A DNA stretch of 64,000 bases. It comes from Singulisphaera sp. GP187. Lineage in GTDB: Bacteria > Planctomycetota > Phycisphaerae > Phycisphaerales > SM1A02. Within the stretch, counting starts at the first letter, position 1, and each line of letters begins with the position of its first letter. The notes under the pieces were generated by a model. The model saw only the letters and a list, made by a program, of their open reading frames with translations. It had not been told where the DNA came from and did not search any database. The position numbers were made by a program, and so were the translations under genes. Below are positions 1 through 9,432 of the stretch, one piece after another. The stretch spans positions 159,794-223,793 of the forward strand of contig CAMBXO010000003.1 of NCBI GenBank assembly GCA_945871915.1. The letters run 5' to 3'.

Positions 1-560
1 TCCCACCGCTGTCGAGATCGTTCGCCTGTTGAATTGGAAATCACGCGTACTTCTCCCGCCGCAATTCCAAGTCGCCTCGCTGCATGCACCACCGCAGCAC
101 CTTCCATGGCTTCGGCCACTGCACCCGTACGCCGTTGCACTTCCGCGGCAAGTTCATCGGTACCGCTGCATGTGGCCACGGTGGCAATCACATTTCGGTG
201 AACTGGTCCGGGAAGAAAAGTGGTCAGGGCCGCAAAGGTCGGAACGCGATTTCCCGGAAAATCACCCAGCGGAAATCCCAGGGCCTGCATGTCCACAAAT
301 CCTTCGGGCATTTGGAGTCCCTCCTCCATGTAGACACACTCTGTTGCAATCACCACCGCGCCAAGCGGCAGCATGCTGTCAGGCAGCGAGCCAGCAATGC
401 CAAGACTGAGCACTCCGTCGAATGGACCCTCCTCAAGCAAGGCGGCCGTTGTTGCCGCAGCAGCGTTGGTGCGACCGATTCCGCTCACCACAACTTTGGC
501 TCGACTGCATTGCAACGCCTCGGCCTCGCGCGACGTGGCCACCACAATCAAAAGTGGCAC
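1..560 (-). CDS. mqnB: Futalosine hydrolase (MqnB-like), 3' end cut by window edge
   Basis: Not in the ORF track because it runs off the window; I translated it by hand. It starts at GTG one base after the hisS stop codon (protein VPLLIVVATSREAEAL) and stays open to position 1, about 186 residues. It shows the nucleosidase/phosphorylase fold: an N-terminal VVSGIGRTNAAAAT glycine-rich stretch, SLGIAGSLPD in the middle, and EAMEGAAVVHAARRLG followed by VRVISNSTGERSRQRWD. This last block is the signature that separates futalosine hydrolases from MTA/SAH nucleosidases. The family removes hypoxanthine from futalosine in the alternative menaquinone pathway in the cytoplasm. The single-base spacing to hisS suggests co-transcription. 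Other mqn genes are not in this window. MTA/SAH nucleosidase is the main alternative. Confidence 0.8.
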   Translation of the reverse strand, partial: MPLLIVVATSREAEALQCSRAKVVVSGIGRTNAAAATTAALLEEGPFDGVLSLGIAGSLPDSMLPLGAVVIATECVYMEEGLQMPEGFVDMQALGFPLGDFPGNRVPTFAALTTFLPGPVHRNVIATVATCSGTDELAAEVQRRTGAVAEAMEGAAVVHAARRLGIAAGEVRVISNSTGERSRQRW

Positions 561-561
561 C

Positions 562-1899
562 TTACGGGCCCCCTGCTCGACGCGATGCCCGAATGAAATC
601 GGAAATCCCCTGCAACGAAACTTTTTCCTGTGAACCGCCGTCGAGATTTTTCACCACCACCGAACCCTCGGCGAGTTCCGCTCCAAGAATGACTGCATAT
701 CGGGCTCGCGCTTTGGCTGCATCCCCAAGGAGTTTTCCAATGTTGCGAGTGGTCTTCCAATTGCTGCGAGCCTGAAATCCATCGCGACGCAGGCTCATCA
801 GCAATCGCGGCAGCGCTTGCTCAGCTGCATCGCTTCCATCGCTTATCAAATACGCATCAGGTCGTGGAAGCAGCGCCATGGCATCTGCAGGCAGCAGACC
901 TCGATCACCGAGCACTAATCCAAGAACAACATCTCCCATGCCGAATCCAAACGCAGGCATGGACGGCCCGCCAAAAAGTTCCACAAGGTTGTCGTAACGA
1001 CCGCCGCCGGCGATCGCTCGTTCCTTTCCACCAGCGGCATGCAATTCAAACACGGTGCCGGTGTAATACGCAAGACCCCGCACAATTCCGAAATCCCATT
1101 CGCACCACGGCGCAAGATCCATGGACTGAAGGCGTTGAGCAAGTTCTGTGGCTCCTTCAAGCGATGCTTCCGGAACACCAAGGCACTCGGCCAAGGTTTT
1201 TGCGGACGCACTCATCGGCAAACGCGACGCAGCGATGTGATCAAAGCGAGCTCTCGCCGCCGACGAAAGCCCTAGCAGCGTCGCCCGCTTGTCAAACTCC
1301 GCTGGTTCCATCCGATCGCGGCGATCGAGTAACTCAAAGGCTTCAGCGGTTTTGTCCGCAGCCACGCCGGCGCTGGTGAGCGCCGCCGCCACCGCGCCGC
1401 GGTGACTCAACCGAACCCGCACATCCGTCGCCTTCAATCCCAATCGCTCCATGGCAAGCACCGCACACCCAATCACTTCGGCGTCAGCGGCGGCTCCGTT
1501 CACACCGATCAAGTCCACATTCCATTGCACAAATTCCCGCAGCCGCCCCCGCTGCTGACGCTCGGCTCGAAAGTGAACTGGAATTCCAAACCATTTCACT
1601 GGCAACGGAAGGCTGCCTGCTTTCGCGGCCACCATGCGTGCCAGCGTTGGGGTGAACTCGGGGCGCAGCGCATAATCGTCTTCTCCACCGGCGCGGCGAA
1701 AGCTAAAAAGTTCATTCACAATCCCTGGACCACTCTTGGCGGTGTAAAGCGAAAGATGCTCAAAGGTCGGACCTTCGATCTCCTCAAATCCACAATCGAT
1801 GCTCGCCTGTCTCCACGCGGCTTCGATGTGACGGCGAACCGCCATGGCATCTGGATAGAAGTCGCGAGTGCCCTTGGGACCCTGATGGGTGACGGCCAT
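562..1899 (-). CDS. hisS: Histidine--tRNA ligase
   Basis: Class II aminoacyl-tRNA synthetase that charges tRNA-His. The 445 residues fit the usual size (about 420-460). The N-terminus has QGPKGTRDFYPD (motif 1 region), then RPEFTPTLARMVA, FRAERQQRGRLREFVQWNVDLIG (motif 2) and the histidine-binding blocks GLAYYTGTVFELH and GGGRYDNLVELFGG (motif 3 region). The C-terminal ~95 residues are the anticodon-binding domain (YLISDGSDAAEQALPRLL...KNLDGGSQEKV). The domain order is complete and no key motif is missing. It sits directly upstream of the futalosine hydrolase gene, with one base between them. The ATG at 1899 begins MAVTHQGPKGTRD, which fits the family start. Confidence 0.97.
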   Translation of the reverse strand: MAVTHQGPKGTRDFYPDAMAVRRHIEAAWRQASIDCGFEEIEGPTFEHLSLYTAKSGPGIVNELFSFRRAGGEDDYALRPEFTPTLARMVAAKAGSLPLPVKWFGIPVHFRAERQQRGRLREFVQWNVDLIGVNGAAADAEVIGCAVLAMERLGLKATDVRVRLSHRGAVAAALTSAGVAADKTAEAFELLDRRDRMEPAEFDKRATLLGLSSAARARFDHIAASRLPMSASAKTLAECLGVPEASLEGATELAQRLQSMDLAPWCEWDFGIVRGLAYYTGTVFELHAAGGKERAIAGGGRYDNLVELFGGPSMPAFGFGMGDVVLGLVLGDRGLLPADAMALLPRPDAYLISDGSDAAEQALPRLLMSLRRDGFQARSNWKTTRNIGKLLGDAAKARARYAVILGAELAEGSVVVKNLDGGSQEKVSLQGISDFIRASRRAGGP

Positions 1900-1929
1900 A
1901 CGCCGGATAGTAGAAGAAGTGGCGAACCG

Positions 1930-2532
1930 TCAGGCAACCGCCGGAGTGGCTTCGCGCATGCTGCGCATCAGCCAGACGGCGGGAAGTCCGGCAAGCGTCC
2001 ACCCGATGGTTCCGTCGATGCACAGCACCGCGGTCCAATCATTTGGCGTGGCCATGAACGCCCATCCAATCATGTGCGTGCTCAGGTTCATAAAGGTGAC
2101 GATGGCCAGAAGTGTTAGAAAGCGACGAAGCGGGCCATGTCGTGCACCTGCGAGCCCGACGGCCGCCACCAACAGTGATGTGGCGAAAAACTCAACCAAA
2201 ATGCCTCGGACAAACATCATGGAGTCAAATGGGTTCTGCCCTGCTTTGGTGAACGCCATCATGATCGTCGGCCCTCTCTTGCCTTTGGCCACCCATTCGT
2301 TTTCCATGGCGGTGCGTGCTTCAGGTGTCTTGGCAGAATTCCAATCGGGTTCCGATGGATAGACATACATGCCAGACTGGGGCGCGTCTCGATCGATCGC
2401 AGCGACCATGGCATCACCACCAGGCATGGGACGCAGGTATTCGTTGTACAAACCGCCCGCCCATGCGAAACCGCCCCACACGAAAACGAGAATGGTTCCG
2501 GCGACGACGGAGATGAGGTATCTCATTGGCAT
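1930..2532 (-). CDS. Hypothetical four-helix membrane protein
   Basis: 200 residues. A hydrophobic N-terminal segment (LISVVAGTILVFVWGGFAWAG) is followed by a ~75-residue polar loop (MPGGDAMVAAIDRD...). Three further hydrophobic segments follow: ILVEFFATSLLVAAVGLAG, FLTLLAIVTFMNLSTHMIGWAF and GTIGWTLAGLPAVWLM. It is therefore probably an inner-membrane protein with one sizeable extracytoplasmic or cytoplasmic loop. I do not recognise the family. It lies 30 bases upstream of hisS on the same strand and 25 bases downstream of the DinB-like gene, so the three could share a transcript. The start could also be the second Met (MRYLIS) at 2526. Confidence 0.75.
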   Translation of the reverse strand: MPMRYLISVVAGTILVFVWGGFAWAGGLYNEYLRPMPGGDAMVAAIDRDAPQSGMYVYPSEPDWNSAKTPEARTAMENEWVAKGKRGPTIMMAFTKAGQNPFDSMMFVRGILVEFFATSLLVAAVGLAGARHGPLRRFLTLLAIVTFMNLSTHMIGWAFMATPNDWTAVLCIDGTIGWTLAGLPAVWLMRSMREATPAVA

Positions 2533-2557
2533 GTCCGCAGCGTACCTGCTGCCAAGT

Positions 2558-3061
2558 TCAGGAGCCGAGTCGTTCGCGTGCCCAGAGAATCCAACTGGAG
2601 TCAGGCAGGCTCTTGCCCATTGAGCGAAACATAAAACTCAATTGCGCGTTGTGGTACAGAGCGTGGGTCGGAACATGCATGCACGCATCTTCCACTCGTT
2701 GCTTGTAGGTCTTTCCATCTCGAACGCGCTCGACAATCCGTTGACACTCCGCGGCGGTCAGGTTGGCAAGAAAGCGATCCCAATCGGCACGAGTGCTGTT
2801 CCAACCAGTTTTGAGAGCATCCAGCGTTGAGCAATCGGCTTGTGTTGGCATCACCAAGCCGTTGGCGGTTCCGGACATCACACCAATCCAAATCCGTTCA
2901 GCACCCATCAAGTGCAGCAGCGTTTCAAAGACACTCCCGAGACCAATTGGAAATGAACGATGCAATTCCTCGTGCGAGAGTGCTTGCGCCGCCTGCAGTG
3001 ATCGGTCGGTGAGCCATCGCAACCACTGATGCGCTTCACGAATGGTGGTCAAATTGTCCAA
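2558..3061 (-). CDS. DinB-like four-helix protein
   Basis: 167 residues with the DinB/YfiT layout, a four-helix bundle that binds a divalent metal through three histidines. Visible pieces are the first helix EAHQWLRWLTDRSLQAAQALSHEELHRSF, the metal-binding helix FETLLHLMGAERIWIG and the C-terminal HVPTHALYHNAQLSFMFRSMG. The conserved histidines are H in LLHL and two in HVPTHALYH. Members of the family include thiol-dependent S-transferases and maleylpyruvate-isomerase-like enzymes, but many have no known activity. Nothing in the sequence fixes the substrate. It sits between the acyl-CoA mutase gene and the membrane protein, all on minus. Confidence 0.75.
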   Translation of the reverse strand: MDNLTTIREAHQWLRWLTDRSLQAAQALSHEELHRSFPIGLGSVFETLLHLMGAERIWIGVMSGTANGLVMPTQADCSTLDALKTGWNSTRADWDRFLANLTAAECQRIVERVRDGKTYKQRVEDACMHVPTHALYHNAQLSFMFRSMGKSLPDSSWILWARERLGS

Positions 3062-3112
3062 GGTGCGAGTCCTTGTTGAATGGAAAGGAATGATTCCAGC
3101 CGCGTCCGCATC

Positions 3113-4783
3113 TCACCACTCCGGGCCACCGGCATAACGGCCATACACATCGGCCATCGCCTGCACCATCTCACCCAGCGTGCAACGACTCAATGACGCT
3201 TCCACAAGTGCCGCCATCACATTGCGGCCTTCGCGAGCATCATGGCGAATGCGATCAAGAGCACGAAGAACCGTCTCGTTGTTTCGCCCTCGCTTCAGCG
3301 CCCCAAGGCGATCGCACTGCTCGGTTTCCACGGTGTGTGGAATCTGCAGAATCTCCATGTTGCGCTCTTCATTTCCTTCGGTGTAGGCGTTCACACCAAC
3401 AATCATGCGGTCGCCCGCTTCCATCTCCTGTCCAAAGCGGTAGCTCGCTTCGGCGATTTGCCTGCGGAAATACCCCTTATGAATGCCCGCCACCACACCG
3501 CCCATCTCATCAATTTCTTCGATCAAACGATTGCCGTCCGCCTCCATGCGATCCGTGAGCGCCTCAATAAACCATGAACCACCCAATGGATCCACGGTTC
3601 GTTGCACTCCGGTTTCATGCGCAAGAATCTGCTGCGTTCGAAGCGCGACGCGAACCGCCTGCTCCGTTGGCAAGCCAAGCGTTTCATCCATCGAATCGGT
3701 ATGCAAACTTTGGCATCCACCCAGCACGCCGGCGAGAGCCTGATAGGCCACGCGAACAATGTTGTTCATCGGTTGCTGTTCGGTCAGCGAACAACCCGCG
3801 GTCTGCACATGCGTTCGCATCAGCCATGACCGTTCCAACTTGGCACCAAATCGGAAACGCATCGCATGGGCCCACATTCGCCTTGCGGCACGCAACTTGC
3901 AAATTTCTTCAAAGAACTCGTTGTGGCTGTTGAAGAAGAATGACAGCCGCGACGCAAACGCATCCACATCCAAACCTCGCTTGATGCAAGCGTCCACATA
4001 TTCCATTCCGTCGCGAAGCGTGAAGGCAAGTTCCTGTGTTGCGTTGCTGCCAGCCTCGCGAATGTGATAACCGCTAATGGAAACGCTGTTCCATTTGGGA
4101 AGGTGTTGCGTGGCAAATTCAATGGTGTCCACCACCAGTTTCACACTGGCCTCTGGCGGATAAATGAATTCGTTTTGACTGTGAAACTCCTTCAGAATGT
4201 CATTCTGAAGCGTGCCGCCAAGCGTGTCCCATCCAATGCCTCGCTCCCTGGCCATGGCCAGATACATCGCCCAGATCACACAGGCGGGGCCGTTGATCGT
4301 TTGGCTTACGGTGACTTCACCAATCGGAATGTCCGCGTACAAGCGATGCATGTCCTCAATAGTGCAAATCGCCACGCCGCAACGGCCCACTTCGCCAGCA
4401 CTCAGCGGATCATCGCTGTCTCGGCCCATCAGCGTTGGCAAGTCAAATGCCGTACTCAACCCCGTGTTGGCCTTCGTGCCTTGAGCATTCTCCAGCAGAT
4501 ACTTGAATCGTTTGTTGGTGTCGTCGGCGCTTCCAAACCCTGCAAATTGTCGCATGGTCCAGAGTCGATTGCGATACATGGTCTTGTGAACGCCCCGCGT
4601 GAATGGAAACTGACCCGGCTCGCCGATCCGAGCGTGTGATTGCTTGGGATCTTTTGCGTCGATGGTGGGAACGCTCGAAGGGTTGTAGCGTTCTTCGAGT
4701 GCGTAACCAGACAGCGTGACGGTTTCTGGATTCACCGCGGGCTGTGCGGGCTTGGCGGATTCGGTTCGTGCCGATGTGCTCAT
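3113..4783 (-). CDS. Acyl-CoA mutase large subunit, isobutyryl-CoA mutase type (IcmA-like)
   Basis: 556 residues that align over their length with the substrate-binding TIM-barrel half of methylmalonyl-CoA mutases. There is no C-terminal B12-binding domain (no DxHxxG in the ORF). Family blocks include RNRLWTMRQFAGFGSADDTNKRFKYLL, TAFDLPTLMGRDSDDP, TLQNDILKEFHSQNEFIYPP, SISGYHIREAGSNATQELAFTL and LHTDSMDETLGLPTEQAVRVALRTQQI. At the two positions that set substrate choice in this family, this protein has Phe80 (RQF, Tyr in methylmalonyl-CoA mutase) and Gln203 (HSQN, Arg in methylmalonyl-CoA mutase). That Phe/Gln pair is the isobutyryl-CoA mutase combination, so it probably isomerises isobutyryl-CoA and butyryl-CoA. 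It needs a separate B12-binding small subunit, which is not in this window. Confidence 0.88.
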   Translation of the reverse strand: MSTSARTESAKPAQPAVNPETVTLSGYALEERYNPSSVPTIDAKDPKQSHARIGEPGQFPFTRGVHKTMYRNRLWTMRQFAGFGSADDTNKRFKYLLENAQGTKANTGLSTAFDLPTLMGRDSDDPLSAGEVGRCGVAICTIEDMHRLYADIPIGEVTVSQTINGPACVIWAMYLAMARERGIGWDTLGGTLQNDILKEFHSQNEFIYPPEASVKLVVDTIEFATQHLPKWNSVSISGYHIREAGSNATQELAFTLRDGMEYVDACIKRGLDVDAFASRLSFFFNSHNEFFEEICKLRAARRMWAHAMRFRFGAKLERSWLMRTHVQTAGCSLTEQQPMNNIVRVAYQALAGVLGGCQSLHTDSMDETLGLPTEQAVRVALRTQQILAHETGVQRTVDPLGGSWFIEALTDRMEADGNRLIEEIDEMGGVVAGIHKGYFRRQIAEASYRFGQEMEAGDRMIVGVNAYTEGNEERNMEILQIPHTVETEQCDRLGALKRGRNNETVLRALDRIRHDAREGRNVMAALVEASLSRCTLGEMVQAMADVYGRYAGGPEW

Positions 4784-4876
4784 AGTTGAAAGGACCTCAT
4801 GTGGTCATCCTAGTGGCAAACCACCACCAAACCCAAGTGCCACCACCATGAAAGGCCTAGCATCGCAGGTCCATTC

Positions 4877-5893
4877 ATGTCCCCACGCTCACGCCACCAC
4901 ACGCTGTTGTTGATTCTCTGCTTTGGAACGGTCTACCTCGTCTGGGGAAGCACCTTCATGGGAATCAAGATTGCGGTCCAAAAAATTCCGCCGCTGTTTA
5001 TGGGGGGCATCCGATTTGAGATTGCGGGTGTGGTCTTGCTGCTCATCCTGGCCTTAACCGGGAAGGTGAACTGGAAATGGATTTCGCAGTGGCCGGCATG
5101 GCGCACAGCAATCATTTCCGGTGCCATCATGCTTCTGCTTGCTCACGGCCTGCAATGTATGGGGCTCGATCGCAACATCCCAAGCGGTATTGCCGCACTG
5201 ATCGTTGGCAGCACACCCATTTCTATGGTGACGCTGGATCGACTGCAAACACGCCGCGGACTGCCCAGCGGTCGAGTGATGCTGGGCATGTTCAGCGGAC
5301 TTGTCGGCGTGTGCGTGCTGGTGGGTGGATCCATCATGTCCACAAACCTTGGCATCCATATCGATTGGATCGGGGCACTTCTGGTCCTTGGAAGTTCGCT
5401 CAGCTGGAGTGCCGGAACGATTCTCTGTCGCACACTTCCACAACCCCGTGAGCCGCTGGTGGCCAGTGCGCTCCAAATGATTGTGGGAGGCTTCATGCTG
5501 TTGGTGGTGAGTTTCGCTTTGGAATCCTGGAAGCCGATGGCGGCGGTGCCGTGGAGCGACTCGGTGTGGCTGGCACTGCTGTACCTCACCATCTTTGGTT
5601 CGTTGCTTGCGTACCCCGCGTACATGTGGATCATTCGCAATGCCAGTGCGCCCGCCGTGGCCACCTATGCGTTTGTGAATCCAATGATCGCCATGTTCTT
5701 GGGCTGGCTGGTGTTGCATGAGCAACTGCACCCACGCATCGGGCTTGCGGCCATTCTGATTCTTGGTGGAGTGGTGCTGATGCAGACTGGAAGAAAAACA
5801 CGAGAAGACCACCACCACTCACCACGTTCTCCACTGCAGACAGACGAGTCACTTACACGGCAAAGTATTTCGCCTCAGGGTGATGCACGATGA
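4877..5893 (+). CDS. EamA/DMT-family transporter
   Basis: 338 residues in the ten-helix drug/metabolite transporter arrangement, two EamA repeats of five helices each. Repeat one begins LILCFGTVYLVWGSTFMGIKIAVQKIPPLFMGGIRFEIAG, a typical EamA opening. Repeat two ends YPAYMWIIRNASAPAVATYAFVNPMIAMFLGWLVLHEQLHPRIGLAAILILGGVVLMQTG, the family's most conserved region. It is an inner-membrane exporter or permease; the substrate cannot be read from sequence. The last ~40 bases overlap the 3' end of metH, which converges on it. The polar C-terminal tail (KTREDHHHSPRS...) therefore lies partly in the overlap. Confidence 0.9.
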   Translation: MSPRSRHHTLLLILCFGTVYLVWGSTFMGIKIAVQKIPPLFMGGIRFEIAGVVLLLILALTGKVNWKWISQWPAWRTAIISGAIMLLLAHGLQCMGLDRNIPSGIAALIVGSTPISMVTLDRLQTRRGLPSGRVMLGMFSGLVGVCVLVGGSIMSTNLGIHIDWIGALLVLGSSLSWSAGTILCRTLPQPREPLVASALQMIVGGFMLLVVSFALESWKPMAAVPWSDSVWLALLYLTIFGSLLAYPAYMWIIRNASAPAVATYAFVNPMIAMFLGWLVLHEQLHPRIGLAAILILGGVVLMQTGRKTREDHHHSPRSPLQTDESLTRQSISPQGDAR

Positions 5894-8800
5894 TGGCGCT
5901 GGTGCTTTGTTCGGGGTCAATCTGCCAATTCTCCGTCAAGACACAGCCGATGCGCTCAGGCTGCAACAGCCGGAACAGTTTTGCCTGATCGGCCATCTCT
6001 GGACACGCGGGATATCCAAAGCTGAAGCGACTGCCACGATATCGCTGCGTAAAAAGGTCCTTGATCCGCGGGCTGTCCTCGTGACCCATGCTCAATTCCG
6101 CGCGGATGCGTTTGTGCCACAACTCGGCCAAGGCTTCGGCACACTCCACACCCATTCCATGCATATAAAGGTAATCGGTGTATTCGTTGCGTTCAAACAA
6201 TTGCTTGGCACGGTGGCTCACTTCCACGCCCATGGTGACGCAATGAAAGGCCACCACATCTCGCTCGCTTGAACTCGCCGGTCGGAAAAAGTCACTGATG
6301 CAGAGACGTTTGCGACCCGGCTGCCGTGGAAACGAAAATCGTTCCAGTTGGCGATCGGGGTTGGCGGGATCGAACACAATCAGATCATTGCCTTCGCTGG
6401 CACATGGAAAGAAACCGTAGACCACGGCCGGCCGAAGAATTTGCTCTCGCTTGCATTGCTCACGCAATCGTTCAAAAACAATTTCAGCCTTCTGTTCAAG
6501 GGCTTCAAACTCCGCATCGTTCAGTTCGCCTCGCTTGAACCCCCACTGCCCGCGATAGAGCGCCACCTTGTTCACAAATGGGTAAATCTGCTCCAGATCA
6601 ATCGCCTCCACCAATCGACTTCCCCAGAATGGCGGTGTGGGCACCGCAACATCCGATCGAACATCGCTTCGCACGTGAGCCGTCGCCGTAGATGTGTGCG
6701 TGGCGTCCAGTCGTTGTCCAATCTTCGCATCAACGGCGGCTCGCTTGGTGAGTCTGGCTTCAATCGCTGAATCAATGGTGGCGAGTTCGCCCCGCGAAAG
6801 CGATTCACAGACGGCCAGCCCTTCGAACGCGTCCTTACCGTAATACAACGGCCCCTCATACACACTTCGCAGATGGCTTTCCGCATAGTGCCGCGTCAGC
6901 GCCGCACCGCCAAGCAGCACCGGAACGGAAATACCCAACTTGTTCAATTCCTTCAGGTTCTGTTCCATCACATTGACACTCTTCACCAGCAATCCACTCA
7001 TGCCCACGCACTCGGCGTTGGTGGTTCGCAGGGCTTCAGTGATTTGAAGCAGCGTCTGCTTGATGCCAAGGTTGTGCACCTTGAATCCATTGTTGCTCAG
7101 AATGATGTCCACCAGATTCTTACCAATGTCATGCACATCGCCAGCCACCGTTGCAAGCACCATGGTGGCCTTGGGTTTTTCCGACACACCGCTTCGAGCC
7201 ATGTGCGGCTGCAGAAGAGCGACGGATTTTTTCATCACGCTGGCGCTCTGCAGAACAAAGGGCAACTGCATCGTGCCTGCGGCAAAGAGTTCTCCGACCG
7301 TTTTCATCCCGGCGAGCAGATGATCGTTGATAATGTCCAAAGGAGAATAGGTTTTCAGCGCATCGTTTAGCGAGTCGTCCAGACCGGCGTCGTCGCCGTC
7401 GACAATGTGCCGCTGCAATCGCTCCTCCAGCGGAAGGTCGGCAAGACCACGCTTGCGAACCACTTGCTCCTGCCCATCTGGAAAGAGATTGATGAAATGC
7501 ATCAACGGATCAAAGTTCGCCGGCATGCCCTCAGGGCGATCCTCGCCGCGTCGATCAAAGATCAGCCATTGAGCCGCGTCCCATTGCTCTTTGGGAATTC
7601 GATTGGCCGGTAGCAACTTGCTGAAATGCACAATGGCCGCCGTCAGCCCTCGCTGACGCGCCTCATGCAAGTACGCGCTGTTCAGAACCGCGCGGGCCGG
7701 TGGCTTGAGACCGAAACTGATATTGGAAAGTCCCAACACGATGCCGCACTCCGGAAATCGCTTGGCAATCTGTTCAATGCCGTTCAAGGTTTCGAGGCCT
7801 AGCTTTCGATCGTCCTCATTTCCGGTGGCGATTGTGAACGTAAGCGGATCAAAGAGCAGGTCGCGGCCGTCGAGCCCCCACTTTCGCGTGTACAGATCGT
7901 GAATGCGAGCCGCAATCTGAACTTTCCGCTCGGCGGTCTTGGCCATGCCGGCTTGCGGATCTTCGTCAATGGTCAATGCAACGCATGCAGCACCGTAACG
8001 CTTCAAGAGCGGGCAGACGCGATTCATGCGCTCTTCGCCATCTTCCAGATTGATGCTGTTCACAATGCAACGGCCGCCCGCTCGCTTGAGCCCCTCTTCA
8101 AGAACTGGTGCTTCGGTGCTGTCCAACATGATGGGTGTATTCACTTGACGAACAATCCGACTCGCCACATTCCCCATGTCTTCCACGCCGTTGCGACCGA
8201 CGTAATCCACACAGAGATCAACCAGATGGCTGCCATCTCGCATTTCCTCGCGAGCCATGCCAACCAGCGAGTCCCACTGCTCCTCTTCAAGCAGTCGTTT
8301 GAACTTGCGACTTCCGTTGGCATTGGTGCGTTCAGCCACAATCAAAAACGAAGTGTCCTGTTTGAATTCCGTAAATCCATACAGGCTGCTGCATCCTGCC
8401 GCCTGCGGCTCGATGTTGCGAGCGGCCCGAGCTCGCTGCGTGCCCACCATGTCTCGCAAGCCTTTGATGTGTTCCGGCGTCGTACCGCAGCAGCCTCCCA
8501 CCACATCCACGTTGAATTCCTCGACATAGCGGCGCATCGCGGCAGCAAATCCAGCGGGTTGCAGCGGGTATTCCGTCCGACCCTCCACCAGCACGGGCAG
8601 CCCTGCGTTGGGCACAACACTGATCGCGCGATCCCAATGCTTGACCAAATACGCAATGTGTTCGACCATTTCGGCTGGGCCCGTGGCGCAATTCAAACCA
8701 AGACTGGCAATCGGAAATGGCTTCAGGGCATTCACCACCGCGGCGATGTCGCTTCCAAGCAGCATGGTGCCAGTGGTCTCCATGGTCACACTCACCAGCA

Positions 8801-9374
8801 ACGGAACATCGGTGTGTGACAGATTGCGTTCGGCCAGTGCATCCAGACACGCATTGATGGCGCACTTCACCTGCAAAAGATCCTGACAGGTCTCAATCAT
8901 GAACCCGTCCACCCCGCCGTCGATCAATCCTCTGGCCTGCTCTCGATAACTTTCCAGCATCACATCCCAACATGTGTTGCCAAGCGTGACCAGTTTGGTG
9001 CCAGGCCCCATACTTCCTACAACAAAGCGAGGTTGCTTTGGTGTCGTAAATTTTTCACACGCGGCGCGAGCGATCTCAGCGCCGAGTCGATTGAGCTCTC
9101 GCGTCCAACCCACCATCTGTGCATCAAATTCCGCCGCCACAAGTTTGTTGGAGCCAAAGGTGTCCGTCTCCACCACATCCGCGCCGATCGCCAGAAAACT
9201 CTCGTGAATGTGCTGAATGACATCGGGCCTGCTCTTGACAAGAATGTCCGTGCAGTTGTCGCGCCCCAGATAATCCTGTGGACCGCAGTCGGCGCACGAG
9301 TGGATGCTGGTGCCCATCGCACCATCCATCACCAACACTTTGGAATGGATCGCATCAAGAAATCGGCTCGCCAT
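5853..9374 (-). CDS. metH: Cobalamin-dependent methionine synthase
   Basis: Transfers a methyl group from 5-methyltetrahydrofolate to homocysteine via B12. All four modules are present in about 1173 residues. The homocysteine domain (1-330) has zinc cysteines in GLNCATG (Cys229) and VGGCCGTTPEH (Cys295/296). The pterin domain (~340-600) includes IVAERTNANGSRKF. The cap and B12 domain (~640-890) has the cobalt-ligand motif DVHDIGKN (His748). The C-terminal AdoMet reactivation domain has RYRGSRFSFGYPACPEM. I placed the start at MASRFLDAIHSKVLVMDGAMGTS (9374), not at the ORF-track start 9746. The extra 124 residues have no family similarity and would overlap the start of the divergent S41 peptidase gene. 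The stop overlaps the convergent EamA gene by 41 bases. Confidence 0.97.
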   Translation of the reverse strand: MASRFLDAIHSKVLVMDGAMGTSIHSCADCGPQDYLGRDNCTDILVKSRPDVIQHIHESFLAIGADVVETDTFGSNKLVAAEFDAQMVGWTRELNRLGAEIARAACEKFTTPKQPRFVVGSMGPGTKLVTLGNTCWDVMLESYREQARGLIDGGVDGFMIETCQDLLQVKCAINACLDALAERNLSHTDVPLLVSVTMETTGTMLLGSDIAAVVNALKPFPIASLGLNCATGPAEMVEHIAYLVKHWDRAISVVPNAGLPVLVEGRTEYPLQPAGFAAAMRRYVEEFNVDVVGGCCGTTPEHIKGLRDMVGTQRARAARNIEPQAAGCSSLYGFTEFKQDTSFLIVAERTNANGSRKFKRLLEEEQWDSLVGMAREEMRDGSHLVDLCVDYVGRNGVEDMGNVASRIVRQVNTPIMLDSTEAPVLEEGLKRAGGRCIVNSINLEDGEERMNRVCPLLKRYGAACVALTIDEDPQAGMAKTAERKVQIAARIHDLYTRKWGLDGRDLLFDPLTFTIATGNEDDRKLGLETLNGIEQIAKRFPECGIVLGLSNISFGLKPPARAVLNSAYLHEARQRGLTAAIVHFSKLLPANRIPKEQWDAAQWLIFDRRGEDRPEGMPANFDPLMHFINLFPDGQEQVVRKRGLADLPLEERLQRHIVDGDDAGLDDSLNDALKTYSPLDIINDHLLAGMKTVGELFAAGTMQLPFVLQSASVMKKSVALLQPHMARSGVSEKPKATMVLATVAGDVHDIGKNLVDIILSNNGFKVHNLGIKQTLLQITEALRTTNAECVGMSGLLVKSVNVMEQNLKELNKLGISVPVLLGGAALTRHYAESHLRSVYEGPLYYGKDAFEGLAVCESLSRGELATIDSAIEARLTKRAAVDAKIGQRLDATHTSTATAHVRSDVRSDVAVPTPPFWGSRLVEAIDLEQIYPFVNKVALYRGQWGFKRGELNDAEFEALEQKAEIVFERLREQCKREQILRPAVVYGFFPCASEGNDLIVFDPANPDRQLERFSFPRQPGRKRLCISDFFRPASSSERDVVAFHCVTMGVEVSHRAKQLFERNEYTDYLYMHGMGVECAEALAELWHKRIRAELSMGHEDSPRIKDLFTQRYRGSRFSFGYPACPEMADQAKLFRLLQPERIGCVLTENWQIDPEQSTSAIIVHHPEAKYFAV

Positions 9375-9416
9375 CCGGCTGAAGGTATGACGGAACCGCC
9401 CAACATTCAACCGTTT

Positions 9417-9432
9417 ATCCGGATATACGGAT
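9417..9432. promoter_or_regulatory. Possible operator upstream of metH (CCG/CGG half-sites)
   Basis: The intergenic stretch between metH and the divergent S41 gene carries ATCCGGATATACGGAT, an inverted repeat with 5-base arms (ATCCG/CGGAT) and a 6-base spacer. It is preceded by CCGTTTATCCGG, giving three CCG/CGG half-sites about 8-10 bases apart, some 45 bases before the metH start. Short arms like these can arise by chance. I saw no other copy in the window. Confidence 0.2.

Noticed and set aside
5054-5818. 254-residue minus ORF opposite the EamA gene
   Set aside because: His/Gln-rich shadow of a hydrophobic membrane protein gene.
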